Positions 52,246 through 60,941 of a stretch of DNA of 64,000 nt are shown piece by piece (within the stretch, counting starts at the first letter, position 1; every line of letters begins with the position of its first letter). Source of the DNA: Pseudomonadota bacterium (GTDB taxonomy: Bacteria > Pseudomonadota > Alphaproteobacteria > Rhizobiales > Phreatobacteraceae); the NCBI GenBank assembly GCA_020161695.1, contig JAIUOO010000025.1, positions 1 to 64,000 of the forward strand. Direction: 5' to 3'. The translations under genes and the position numbers were made by a program. The notes under the pieces are model-generated. The model was not told the DNA's origin. It was given only the letters and a program-made list of their open reading frames with translations, and made no database searches.

Positions 52246-52394
52246 CTGCTCCCGCTCCCAGCACCCTTGAAAACGGCCGTCCCGACCCGGTGCTTTCCGC
52301 GCGGGGATGACATCACGCACATCGGCCAATGACAAGCGCCAACAGCATGATCGGATGGGGAAAAGGTGGACGGAAGGGCCGCTGGCCCGTCCCG

Positions 52395-52625
52395 TCACGC
52401 AGATCGCGCAGGCCGCGAGCGGTAGTGATCAAGCACGAAAAGCCGGATCGAGGACGACAGATTGCCGTGCGTCCGGTCGCCGTCGATATGGCTGACGACT
52501 TCGGACAGCGTCTCGCGCCGCTCGGAGGCGATCTCCTTGAGCGCGTTCCAGAACTCGTCTTCCAGGCTGACGCTTGTTTTATGGCCCTCTACAACGATGG
52601 ACCGCTTGACTACATGGCTCTTCAT
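52395..52625 (-). CDS. Ribbon-helix-helix domain protein
   Basis: A 76-residue probable DNA-binding protein: VVKRSIVVEGHKTSVSLEDEFWNALKEIA, where the short beta strand and the two helices of the RHH fold are visible, then LSEVVSHIDGD and SSSIRLFVLDHY. It may start at the GTG at 52637 that overlaps the DUF4169 stop, or at the ATG at 52625 used here. It is paired with DUF4169, as in many related genomes. Confidence 0.87.
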   Translation of the reverse strand: MKSHVVKRSIVVEGHKTSVSLEDEFWNALKEIASERRETLSEVVSHIDGDRTHGNLSSSIRLFVLDHYRSRPARSA

Positions 52626-52633
52626 ACCGGCCG

Positions 52634-52813
52634 TCACTCCGAACGCTTGTGAGCATCGAGGCGTCGCGCCTCCAGCTCTTCGCGGGTTTCATCAAGCTTG
52701 CGCTCCGCCGACGGTCGGCCGAAGCGCAGGCGATTGGCCTGTGCCTCGGACTTTGCGGTTTCCCGAACCTTCTGCTTGCGCGCTCGCCGGAGATTAACGA
52801 CGTCACCCATCAT
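52634..52813 (-). CDS. DUF4169 family protein
   Basis: A 58-59 residue, highly basic, helical protein: MGDVVNLRRARKQKVRETAK followed by RFGRPSAERKLDETREELEARRLD. The family is found next to RHH proteins in this order; function unknown. The start is ATG at 52813 or 52810. Confidence 0.85.
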   Translation of the reverse strand: MMGDVVNLRRARKQKVRETAKSEAQANRLRFGRPSAERKLDETREELEARRLDAHKRSE

Positions 52814-53078
52814 TCGGTTCCATAGCGAAATACCGGCCCGCACATCGGCTCTCGGCGAGGCGGGACGGAGTATCCAGCCTTGCCCAAAAAGCCGCGCACG
52901 GCACCCCCCTTTGAATTGTGTAGCCACCACGGCCCCGGGAAAAAACCATCCCGAGGTACCGTCGCGGCAAACCGTCCTTGGAGGCCGACCTATGAAGAAC
53001 TGGAAAATGAACCGGGCACAATTGGGTGCAGGCGCGTTAACCGGCCGGGTCTGAGCGCGCGGGCTGGCGGCCCGCCGA

Positions 53079-53648
53079 TCACTTCTTCCGGAATTTGTCG
53101 AGGCTGACGACCTCGGCCCCGCCGGCCTCCGGCTCGCGCGCAGGTTCCTCGCCGGCGGCCTTGGGCGCGCGCTCGACGCCGGCCTCGCGGGGCGCTGACT
53201 TCTGCGGCGCCGCGGTATCGACCGGTGCAAGGCTGGCGACCGGCGGCGCGACCTCGCGCACAGTCGCCTCGCCCGGCTCGCCGTTCTCGGCGCCAGCAAC
53301 CTCGAACTGCAGGCCGAACTGGACCGACGGGTCGAAGAAGCCCTTCACCGCCTCGAACGGGATCAGCAGCCGCTCGGGAATGCCGCCAAAGGACAGGCCG
53401 ACCTCGAATGTGTGCTCGGTGACGACCAGGTCCCAGAACTGGTGCTGCAGGACGACCGTCATCTCCTGCGGATACTTCTCACGCATGCGGTTCGACAGCC
53501 GGACGCCGGGCGCCCGCGTGTCGAACGTGATGTAGAAATGGTGGTCGCCGGGAAGGCCTTCGCGCGCTGCATCGACGAGCACGCGCTTGACGACGCCACG
53601 AAGCGCGTCCTGAGCCAGAAGGTCGTATCGGATAAGATCGGTCGGCAT
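53079..53648 (-). CDS. sspB: ClpXP adaptor SspB (alpha type)
   Basis: Adaptor that binds the tmRNA-encoded tag and delivers tagged proteins to ClpXP. The 189-residue protein has the SspB fold (VDAAREGLPGDHHFYITFDT, YPQEMTVVLQHQFWDLVV, FEVGLSFGGIPERLLIPF) in about the first 125 residues. A Pro/Ala/Glu-rich linker follows, then the C-terminal ClpX-docking tail VVSLDKFRKK. It lies about 75 bases downstream of the tmRNA gene on the same strand. Confidence 0.95.
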   Translation of the reverse strand: MPTDLIRYDLLAQDALRGVVKRVLVDAAREGLPGDHHFYITFDTRAPGVRLSNRMREKYPQEMTVVLQHQFWDLVVTEHTFEVGLSFGGIPERLLIPFEAVKGFFDPSVQFGLQFEVAGAENGEPGEATVREVAPPVASLAPVDTAAPQKSAPREAGVERAPKAAGEEPAREPEAGGAEVVSLDKFRKK

Positions 53649-53723
53649 GTCTTGATCGGGCCGAACGCCCTGTTGCCCCTGCCGCGCACTGCCTCGTCTG
53701 TCTGCCGCGGCGCGGATCGCGGA

Positions 53724-54044
53724 AGAAGTGGAGGCTTCTGTTGCCAGGTGCCTCCGAACCCCGCCTTACAGTGCTACCCGCAAGGACTTTGATTTCGGTA
53801 CCATTACCGCATTACGCGGCAACGGCCACCGGAGCATAGTTGTCGTTGGCAACTATTGAGACGGCCCGATAACGGCGGAACCATGCCGAGCAAAAGTCCA
53901 CCCTTTACACCCTCGTCGATCCTGTTTCGCCCCCATCACCAACGCCGCCTGGGCGGCCCTGATGGTGGAGGCGCCGGGTACTGCCCCCGGGTCCGATAGG
54001 CTTATTGCGATGGCCGTTTATCGCCATAGCCGGGTTGCCCCGGC
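53724..54044 (-). ncRNA. ssrA: Circularly permuted two-piece tmRNA
   Basis: The gene is read leftward. The acceptor piece comes first (about 54044-53963) and ends in an encoded CCA at 53965-53963, after the T-arm/acceptor stretch GGCGCCTCCACCA. A 28-base spacer (53962-53935) with the stem GCCGCC/GGCGGC follows. The coding piece then starts with GGGGGCGAAACAGGATCGAC (from 53934), the usual tmRNA 5' signature. The tag frame is at 53850-53812: ANDNYAPVAVAA followed by TAA, ending in the AA needed for proteolysis. A GGAGGC/GCCTCC stem near 53730-53753 closes the gene; the exact 3' end is approximate. This permuted layout is known from alphaproteobacteria. Confidence 0.93.
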
Positions 54045-54050
54045 GCGCTG

Positions 54051-54079
54051 AATATAGGCGAGCCGGCGGCGCGGCGAAA
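54051..54079 (-). promoter_or_regulatory. Possible promoter of ssrA
   Basis: TATATT (54056-54051 on the minus strand) lies about 7 bases ahead of the predicted 5' end of the tmRNA precursor and could be its -10 element. The matching -35 region (TTTCGC-like, near 54079-54074) is weak. Confidence 0.45.
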
Positions 54080-54084
54080 GAGCA

Positions 54085-57000
54085 TCAGCGACGCATGCCC
54101 GGCGCAGGGCCAACCTCGACGGGGGCCGGCAGCGGCGGCAGGATCGACATCGGCGCGCCGGCACTCGGAGTCCCGTCACTGGGCGCGGCCGGCGGGCGGG
54201 TGCCGTCGAGCGCGCGGCGCACGACGCCGGGCAGGTCGCTGCCTGCCTGAGGCACGGCGGGCCTTGTCGGGCTCCGCGCCTCCGCAGGTCGGCGAGCCGG
54301 CACGGGAACGCCCTCGCGCGACGGCTCCGGCTCCGCAGGCGCCGCCTGTTCGGCAGGCGGCGGCAGCAGGTCCGGCGACAGGTCCGGCAGCGGCGGCAGG
54401 GGCACCACGACCGGCGGCGGCGGATTCGCGGTGAAGCGGCTGAAGGCTCGCTGGCGGGCACGCTCAAGCCGATCCGATTCGGACATCTGGATACGCAGCG
54501 CGGCGCGATCGACGAGACGCAGGCCCAGCCAACCGGAGACGTCGTCGGTATCGATCCGCCTTGTCGCCTGCCCGGCCATGCCGTCGAAGCGCACGACGAT
54601 GGCGGGAATGGCCTCGTCGTCCCGGCCACGGTCCGGCATCACCCGGACGACCGAGGCTAGGCGGCCTTCGGCGAGGTCGAGACTGCCGCTCCAGGCAAGG
54701 CGGCCGCCGGGTCCGGGGAAAATCGTCTCGGCAAGGCGCAGCGTCGCCCCGGAGAGCGTCAGCCGGGAGGTCGCCGCTTCGATACCGACGGGCACTTCGA
54801 GCGCCTGCGCCAGCACGGTGCCGAAGGCCATGTCGCTGAGCGGTCGGCCGAGATCCTGCGCCACTTCCGCCTGACGGGTGGCGCGCGCCAGCGCCCCGAG
54901 GCTGACGCCGTCCGCGCGCATGGCCGGCCACGCAATGCCGCCGGTGCCCTGCAGGCTCGCGACCAGGGCCGCCGGGCTGGCGCCGTCGCCGGCAAACTCG
55001 ATGGCGAGCCGCCCCTGCCCCGCCGCTCCCGGCCATCCGAGGCTCGCGGGCACGCCGTCGAGCGTCAGGCTGCCGGCAAGGATCGAGCGCAGCGGACTGC
55101 GGTCAAGGCTGAGATTGCCGGACAGGCGGGCCGGCCCCATGGCCGCGGCAAGCTGGGACAGGCTGGTGCGGGCGCCCCGGCGCGAAAGCCTGGCGGCAAG
55201 GCCGGTCAGCGGTGGCGCATCGCCCATCAGGACGCGTTCGACGCCGAGGTCCAGCTCGGCGGCGATTCCGTCCGTGGCCAGCGTGCCGAAGGCGGCATCG
55301 GGGAAGCTGCCGGAGGCAGCATCGACCAGCCAGGCGGGCCCCGAGAGCAGCGCGGCCAGCGCCTCGCCCGACAGCGTGCCGAGGCGCAGCCGCCCGGCGG
55401 CCTCAAGACCATTGCCGCGGAGCTCGGCCTCGACAGTGGTCGGCCCCACCTGCCCGCGCAGCGCCTGCGTCTGCCACGCCATCCCCTGCGAGGTCGCACG
55501 GAGGTCGAGGCGCGCCGGCAAGCGGCCGGCGAGTTCGGCCGGCACGCCCAGCAGCGGCATGACCAGCGCAAGGTCCGTCGAGGCAAGCGACGCCACATGG
55601 ACGCCGCGCGCCGTACCGCCGGTCTCGCTCGACACCGTGATTTCGGTCCCGGCGGCCGAAGCGGCAGCCGAAACCTTCAGGCTCGCGGCATCCGGCCGCT
55701 CGACCGTAACCGACAGGCGGGCGGGCGCACCGGGCGTCGCGCCATCAGCGGTCCTGCCGGCGATCAGCGCATAAAGCTGGTCGGCGCGCGGAGCCGAGAC
55801 ATTCAGGTGCACCCGGCCGAGCAGCGTCTCCGGGCGCTCGATCTGTCCGGAGCCCGCCGCATCGACGGTCAGTGTGCCGCCGCCGATCCGCCCATCCAGC
55901 CGAAGGCCCAGCGCGGAGCGGCCGCCGGCTGCGAAGTTCATCGCGAGATCCGCATCGGCCAGCGAGGGTGCCCGCTCGCGAAGCCAGGTTGCTACCGCCA
56001 TTGTTGTGAGGCTGCGCGAGAGGAGTGCGACGAGGCTGTCGACATTAGCCGCCCGGAGCCGGCCCGACAGGCGCCCGACCAGCGGGCCGCCGATGCCGTC
56101 GAGCCGTCCCGCCATGTCCATGCCGAAACCGGCGAAATCGGCGATGCGGATGCGCTCGGCATCGAAGGTGCGTCCGTCCGTGGCGACCGAGAGGTCGAGC
56201 CCGCGCGCCGCCAGCCCGGCGAGGCGAACCTGTTCCGCGCGAAGCTGGAGCCGGGTGTCGGTGGCCGGATCGAGCCTCGCGCCCGCGCCGCGGGCTAGTC
56301 TCAACAGCAGATCGAGATCGAGCGCATCGGCCGCGAGGTCGAGCGTCAGCGCGTGGCGGCCGAGGGCCGGCACATCGAGGGTGATGCGCCCGCGCGCGGT
56401 GCCGGCCGGCGACGAGAGTTCAAGCTTGTCGAGCGAGAGCTTGCCCGGCTCCGCCACGATATCCGCCGCCATGCGGATCGGGTCGTCCAGCGTGCCTTCC
56501 GGCGTCGGCAGGGCATCGAGCCAGGACATGAGTGCCGCCGGCCGCGTCGCCTGCACGGCCATCACCCCCGAGAAGCCGAGATCGGGAGCAAGCGTCGCGC
56601 GACCGGAGGCCTCGAGGCTCGCGCCGCCCGGCAGGCGCGCGGCGAGGCGCTCCACCCGCCAGCCGCCGTCGTCGGTGCGGAGGTCGCCGCGAAGGTCGGC
56701 GAGCTGGCCGCCAGACAGCACAAGGCCGGCAATGTCGAAACCGACCGAAACCGGCCGCGACGCCTGCCCCAGCCCCGGAGCCTCGCGCACCAGCGCGGCG
56801 ATCACGTCGCGCGGCGTCGTGGCGGAGCCGGGCGCCAGCTCCGCCAGCCGGTCGAGATCGACCTGGCGGGCGGAAAGCACCATCTCGGTCTCGCCGGTGC
56901 CGCCGAGGCCGATCCGCAGCGAACCCGTCGCCCGCACGGCGCGGTCGTCGGCCCCCACCTGCGTATCCATCCTTTCGAAGACCACCGCATCGGCGGTCGC

Positions 57001-57717
57001 CGCAGCCTTGCCCGACAGCCGCCAGGGCAAACGGCCGGCCATGCCGGCAAGGACGATATCGCCGTCGAACCTCGGGCGCTCCTGCGTCGCGACGAGCCCC
57101 TCCGCATCGACCGTCAGGCTGGTTTCCCGGTCGGTGGCGCGCAGCCGCATGGCGAGGGTGCCTGCATCGGTCAGCGCGGCGGTCAGGTGGACCGCGACCG
57201 AACGCTCGCCGGTGACGACCGAGCCTTCGAGCCGCAGCGGCCCTTTCACCCCGCGCGACTCGCCGGTCAGCATCATGCGCTCGGCAATTAGCGTCGGCGG
57301 CGCGCCGGCCTGCGCCAGCGACAGCCGGGCATTCTCGACGATGACCTCTTCCGCCGGCAGGAAACTGGTTGCCGCCTGCGATCCGGCGACGACGATATCG
57401 GCATCGCGGACATGGACGGAGGTCAGCGAGATATTGCCACGCAGCAGCGGCGCGACGCGCAGCTCGGCGCGCAGGCGGCCGATGCGGGCCCGCCCCGTCA
57501 CATCGTCGAGCGCGATGTCGCGCGCGTCGATCTGGATCGTCGGCAGGAAGCGGATCGACAGGTCGCCGCCGATCGTGACCGGCCGCCCCATCAGGCGCGA
57601 GGCTTCGGCCTCGACCTGCGGGCGATAGGCATTCCAGTCGATCAACAGGGGCGCCGCGAGCGCCGCCACGATGGCGGCGATCAGCGCGAGGCCCACGGCG
57701 AGCAAGGTGTTCTGCAA
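54085..57717 (-). CDS. AsmA-family protein
   Basis: A very large (1210 residues) membrane-anchored periplasmic protein of the AsmA/bridge-type lipid-transfer family. It has an N-terminal membrane segment (about 5-27), an AsmA N-domain (LLIDWNAYRPQVEAEASRLMGRPVTI region at about 24-50), long beta-rich repeats, an AsmA_2 C-domain and a Pro-rich tail (about 1095-1210). Such proteins are thought to help lipid or outer-membrane biogenesis. The start is a TTG with GGGGAG nine bases ahead; no ATG fits better. Confidence 0.9.
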   Translation of the reverse strand: MQNTLLAVGLALIAAIVAALAAPLLIDWNAYRPQVEAEASRLMGRPVTIGGDLSIRFLPTIQIDARDIALDDVTGRARIGRLRAELRVAPLLRGNISLTSVHVRDADIVVAGSQAATSFLPAEEVIVENARLSLAQAGAPPTLIAERMMLTGESRGVKGPLRLEGSVVTGERSVAVHLTAALTDAGTLAMRLRATDRETSLTVDAEGLVATQERPRFDGDIVLAGMAGRLPWRLSGKAAATADAVVFERMDTQVGADDRAVRATGSLRIGLGGTGETEMVLSARQVDLDRLAELAPGSATTPRDVIAALVREAPGLGQASRPVSVGFDIAGLVLSGGQLADLRGDLRTDDGGWRVERLAARLPGGASLEASGRATLAPDLGFSGVMAVQATRPAALMSWLDALPTPEGTLDDPIRMAADIVAEPGKLSLDKLELSSPAGTARGRITLDVPALGRHALTLDLAADALDLDLLLRLARGAGARLDPATDTRLQLRAEQVRLAGLAARGLDLSVATDGRTFDAERIRIADFAGFGMDMAGRLDGIGGPLVGRLSGRLRAANVDSLVALLSRSLTTMAVATWLRERAPSLADADLAMNFAAGGRSALGLRLDGRIGGGTLTVDAAGSGQIERPETLLGRVHLNVSAPRADQLYALIAGRTADGATPGAPARLSVTVERPDAASLKVSAAASAAGTEITVSSETGGTARGVHVASLASTDLALVMPLLGVPAELAGRLPARLDLRATSQGMAWQTQALRGQVGPTTVEAELRGNGLEAAGRLRLGTLSGEALAALLSGPAWLVDAASGSFPDAAFGTLATDGIAAELDLGVERVLMGDAPPLTGLAARLSRRGARTSLSQLAAAMGPARLSGNLSLDRSPLRSILAGSLTLDGVPASLGWPGAAGQGRLAIEFAGDGASPAALVASLQGTGGIAWPAMRADGVSLGALARATRQAEVAQDLGRPLSDMAFGTVLAQALEVPVGIEAATSRLTLSGATLRLAETIFPGPGGRLAWSGSLDLAEGRLASVVRVMPDRGRDDEAIPAIVVRFDGMAGQATRRIDTDDVSGWLGLRLVDRAALRIQMSESDRLERARQRAFSRFTANPPPPVVVPLPPLPDLSPDLLPPPAEQAAPAEPEPSREGVPVPARRPAEARSPTRPAVPQAGSDLPGVVRRALDGTRPPAAPSDGTPSAGAPMSILPPLPAPVEVGPAPGMRR

Positions 57718-57796
57718 ACCGGCGCGCTCCCCGGAGACGGCGTCAGCCCCGAATTTAGGGCTTACCGCGGCTCACGGAAACCCTCGCTCGCGCGGA

Positions 57797-58573
57797 TCAG
57801 CGGACGAAAGTGCCCTGCCGGCCGAAACCCCAGCCGAAATTGCTGCCTGGCGAGGCCGGCTGCAGCATCTGGACGGTTTCCGGCCGCGGCCGGCAGACCC
57901 GGCGGGTCCAGCGCGGATCGTGGCGGGCGAGGTCGAGGTGGAAATGGTCGTAGTGGAAGGCGTCGGAGCCGGGGCCGAGAACCGTGGTGAAATGGTCGCA
58001 GGCGCGCACGAAGATCTCACGCAGGAAGCCGGACTCGGCCGTCTCGCCGCGCCAGTGCTGGCGGATCACCACGGTGTGGCCGCTCGACAGGACGAAGGCG
58101 AAGACGTCGAGCGCGTTGCCGAAGGAATGCTCGGACATCCTGCCCGAACGCCCGCCACGTATGCCGCGGCACGAATAGGAGCCGGCCCGCACCTCGACGA
58201 CGCCGGCGCCGAACCAGCGCTGCGCCGCCGGCTGCACGACATTGTCGATCCAGCGGTCGACGGTCGGCACCATCTGGCAGGCCAGCGTCTGGGGGCGATT
58301 GTAGGACACCTGCCCGCGCGCCTGCGCGGACACGCGCAAGGGATAGTCCATCCCGCACGTGCCCGGACCGTTGATCGTGTTGGTGCGCTGGACGAACTGG
58401 GTCATCTGCACGGCGCCGGACGACATGCAGCGGCTCTCGAGGTCCGATCGCCACTGCTCGCGCCGCTCATAGGCATAGCGCCCGCAGGCGGCGATGGTGA
58501 TCCCCGCAACGGCAATGGCAAACCACTTGAGGGCCCGGCGACCACGGCCCTGTGTGCCGAACGCAACACTCAT
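57797..58573 (-). CDS. Extensin-like LAS-type peptidase, membrane-anchored
   Basis: A 258-residue protein with an N-terminal membrane anchor (about 16-31, GVTIAAC-like end). The extensin-like C domain contains the zinc-site motifs SEHSFGNALDVFAF (about 147-160) and DAFHYDHFHLDLARH, typical of LAS metallopeptidases (D-Ala-D-Ala carboxypeptidase relatives). A peptidoglycan target is therefore likely. The ATG at 58573 is preferred over the upstream TTG. Confidence 0.86.
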   Translation of the reverse strand: MSVAFGTQGRGRRALKWFAIAVAGITIAACGRYAYERREQWRSDLESRCMSSGAVQMTQFVQRTNTINGPGTCGMDYPLRVSAQARGQVSYNRPQTLACQMVPTVDRWIDNVVQPAAQRWFGAGVVEVRAGSYSCRGIRGGRSGRMSEHSFGNALDVFAFVLSSGHTVVIRQHWRGETAESGFLREIFVRACDHFTTVLGPGSDAFHYDHFHLDLARHDPRWTRRVCRPRPETVQMLQPASPGSNFGWGFGRQGTFVR

Positions 58574-58755
58574 CGGCAAATTCCGAAAAATCGGGGGATG
58601 TCCCTAATACGGCGTTCATCATGGCGGCCCGGGGTTAGCGCGGGCCGAAGAAACGCGGTGAACGGGAGCCGAAGAAACGGCGTGAGCGATCGGTAAACGC
58701 CGCGCGCCGTGTCGGGACGCTTCCCACGCGCGGGGCAATCGCCTAGTCAGGTTGC

Positions 58756-59580
58756 ATGCCCTCCCGCTTCAACGATGCCGCCCTCGTCGATGCTCTCGGC
58801 TCCCTCGCCTCGGAGGCGGGCCGGCGGATCATGAGCCATTACGGCGCGGCCGCCCGGATCAAGAGCGACGGCTCGCCGGTGACGGCCGCCGACCATGAGG
58901 CGGAAGAGGTGATCCTCGAAGGGCTGGCGCGGCTGCTGCCGGGCGTGCCCGTGCTGGCGGAGGAATCGGCCGCCGCCGGCCGGCTGCCGGACCGCACCGA
59001 CCTCTTCGTCGCGGTCGATCCGATGGACGGAACGCGCGAGTTCATCGGCGGCAATGGCGAGTTCACCGTCAATATCGCACTGATCGCGGGCGGCGCGCCG
59101 GTCGCCGGCATCGTTGCCGCGCCGGCGCTCGACCAGTTGTGGCTCGGGCTCGGGCAGACCGCCGAGGCGATGCGGCTGGCGCCCGGCCGGCCCATCGCGG
59201 ATGCCGCCGACAGGCGGCGGATCGTCACCCGGCCACTGCCGCCGGAGGGCCCGCTGGCGCTCGTCAGCCGCTCGCATCCCGACGTGGACAGCGAGGGATA
59301 CCTTGCCAGCCACGGCGTCGCCGGGCGGCTGCCGGTCGGCTCGTCGCTGAAATACACGATGATCGCCGAGGGGCGCGCCGACCTGTCGGTGCGGTTCGCC
59401 TCGATCAGCGAATGGGACATCGCCGCTGCCCATGCGGTGCTGCAGGGCGCGGGAGGCATCATGCGCCGGCCGGACGGCGAGCCCCTCGTCTATGGACGCG
59501 CCGACCGAGCATTCCGCACCGACGCTTTCGTCGCGAGCAGCGCCGCTTTCCGGGAACGCTGGCCGTTTCCCGAGGCCTGA
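58756..59580 (+). CDS. cysQ: 3'(2'),5'-bisphosphate nucleotidase CysQ
   Basis: Removes 3'-phosphoadenosine 5'-phosphate made during sulfate assimilation; a magnesium- and lithium-sensitive inositol-phosphatase-fold enzyme. The 274-residue protein shows SPVTAADHEAEE, LAEESA (E69-E70), the metal motif DPMDGTREFI (D88, D91) and SEWDIAAAHAVLQGAGG. The DP-DGT-EFI form fits CysQ better than the histidinol or inositol phosphatases. Confidence 0.88.
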   Translation: MPSRFNDAALVDALGSLASEAGRRIMSHYGAAARIKSDGSPVTAADHEAEEVILEGLARLLPGVPVLAEESAAAGRLPDRTDLFVAVDPMDGTREFIGGNGEFTVNIALIAGGAPVAGIVAAPALDQLWLGLGQTAEAMRLAPGRPIADAADRRRIVTRPLPPEGPLALVSRSHPDVDSEGYLASHGVAGRLPVGSSLKYTMIAEGRADLSVRFASISEWDIAAAHAVLQGAGGIMRRPDGEPLVYGRADRAFRTDAFVASSAAFRERWPFPEA

Positions 59581-59698
59581 TGCGGCACCCTGTCGCACTA
59601 TTTGATCACTTCGGCGCGTCCGGCCGAGCTGGTGCCGTCGGCGGCAGACGCGGGCACCGTGCCGATAAGCTGACTGCACCGCTCAGCAAATCACGCCA

Positions 59699-59715
59699 TT
59701 TGCAATCGTTCTAAT
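59699..59715 (+). promoter_or_regulatory. Predicted Irr iron-control element (ICE box), site 1
   Basis: TTTGCAATCGTTCTAAT matches the ICE consensus TTTRGAAYNRTTCYAAA, as I recall it, at 15 of 17 positions. Irr binds such boxes when iron is scarce and either represses or activates. It lies about 190 bases ahead of the Fe3+ binding protein start. Confidence 0.6.
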
Positions 59716-59720
59716 TGTTG

Positions 59721-59737
59721 TTTTGACGAATTCTAAT
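59721..59737 (+). promoter_or_regulatory. Predicted Irr iron-control element (ICE box), site 2
   Basis: TTTTGACGAATTCTAAT matches the ICE consensus less well (about 12-13 of 17) but keeps TTT, GA and TTCTAA. It starts 22 bases after site 1, two helix turns, so both would face the same side of the DNA. Confidence 0.45.
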
Positions 59738-59902
59738 GTTTGTCCAAGAGCTTGCGGCATTTTCGGGCCAAGATAGGATGCCGGCGATCGGACCAACCCG
59801 TCCGGTTCCTGTCATTCGGACGTTGTGCCAGCCGCCGGGATGCCGCCGGCATCGCGCACGCGTCATGTCCCGAGCCATCGTTCCCAAGCGCGGAGTTTCA
59901 CC

Positions 59903-60937
59903 GTGACGCTGACCTTCAACCGCCGCATCTTCCTCGGCAGCACCGCCCTCCTCGTCGCTTCGCCGGCCATCCTGCGCGCCCAGGCGCGGACGCTGAACCT
60001 CTACTCGTCGCGCCATTACGACACGGACGAGGCGCTCTATTCCGACTTCACCAAGCAGACCGGCATCGCAGTGAACCGCGTCGAGGCCGGCGAAGACCCA
60101 CTGCTGGCCCGCATGCAGAGCGAAGGCGCCAATTCGCCCGCCGACGTGCTGATCACCGTCGATGCCGGGCGCATCGAGAAGGCGCGCGGCCTCGACCTGC
60201 TGCAGCCCTTCGCGTCCGAGGCGCTGGCCAGCCGCATTCCCGCCCATCTGCGCGATCCCGACGGCCACTGGTTCGGCTTCTCGACCCGCGCGCGCGTCCT
60301 GCTGGTCGCCAAGGACAAGGTGGCCGACGGCGCCATCCGCACCTACGAGGATCTCGCCGACCCCAAATGGAAGGGCAAGGTCGTCATCCGCTCGTCCACC
60401 AACGTCTACAACCAGTCGCTGACCGGCTCGATCCTCGCCGCCCACGGCGCGGAGAAGACCGAGGCCTGGGCCAAGGGCGTCGTCGCCAATCTGGCGCGCC
60501 CGCCGCGCGGCGGCGACACCGACCAGATCCGCGCCGCGGCGGCCGGCGAAGGCGATATCGCGGTGGCCAACACCTATTATTTCGCCCGGCTGACCCGTTC
60601 GGAGAAGCCCGAGGACAAGGCCGTCGTGGAGAAGCTGCGCGTCGTGTTCCCGAACCAGGGCGACCGCGGCACGCACGTCAACATCTCGGCGGCCGGCATT
60701 GCCCGCCATTCCAAGAACATCGACGCGGCCAAGGCCTTCCTCGAATATCTCGCGACGCCCTCGGCGCAGCGCTACTTCGCTTACGGCAACTCGGAATATC
60801 CGGTGGTCGCCGGCGTCGAGCCGCCGCCGCAGGTCGCGGCCTGGGGCGCGTTCAAGCAGGACCAGCTCAATGCCCGTGTCTTCGCCCGCAACAATGCGGA
60901 AGCGCTGAAGATCATGGACCGCGCCGGCTGGAAGTGA
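59903..60937 (+). CDS. Fe3+ ABC transporter, periplasmic binding protein (FbpA-like)
   Basis: A 344-residue periplasmic ferric-ion-binding protein. A twin-Arg-like start (NRRIFLGSTALLVASPAILRAQA) suggests export by a signal peptide. The class's key iron ligands, two adjacent tyrosines, are present as Y225-Y226 in VANTYYFARL, with LNLYSSRHYDTDEAL near the N-terminus. The start is the GTG at 59903 with GGAG eight bases ahead. It precedes the permease gene with 4 bases between. Confidence 0.92.
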   Translation: MTLTFNRRIFLGSTALLVASPAILRAQARTLNLYSSRHYDTDEALYSDFTKQTGIAVNRVEAGEDPLLARMQSEGANSPADVLITVDAGRIEKARGLDLLQPFASEALASRIPAHLRDPDGHWFGFSTRARVLLVAKDKVADGAIRTYEDLADPKWKGKVVIRSSTNVYNQSLTGSILAAHGAEKTEAWAKGVVANLARPPRGGDTDQIRAAAAGEGDIAVANTYYFARLTRSEKPEDKAVVEKLRVVFPNQGDRGTHVNISAAGIARHSKNIDAAKAFLEYLATPSAQRYFAYGNSEYPVVAGVEPPPQVAAWGAFKQDQLNARVFARNNAEALKIMDRAGWK

Positions 60938-60941
60938 CGGC

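Larger units (their letters stand above)
59581..59902. other. Upstream region of the Fe3+ transporter genes
   Basis: A 322-base gap after cysQ with no gene. An AT-rich part at 59690-59745 carries two predicted Irr iron boxes, listed separately. The rest shows no clear structure. Confidence 0.6.

Noticed and set aside
52880..53107. A 75-codon plus-strand frame between DUF4169 and sspB
   Set aside because: It overlaps the end of sspB in antisense and lacks a convincing start; no known family.
58756..59580. Histidinol-phosphatase or inositol monophosphatase
   Set aside because: The DPMDGTREFI form of the metal motif fits CysQ better; the alternatives are not fully excluded.
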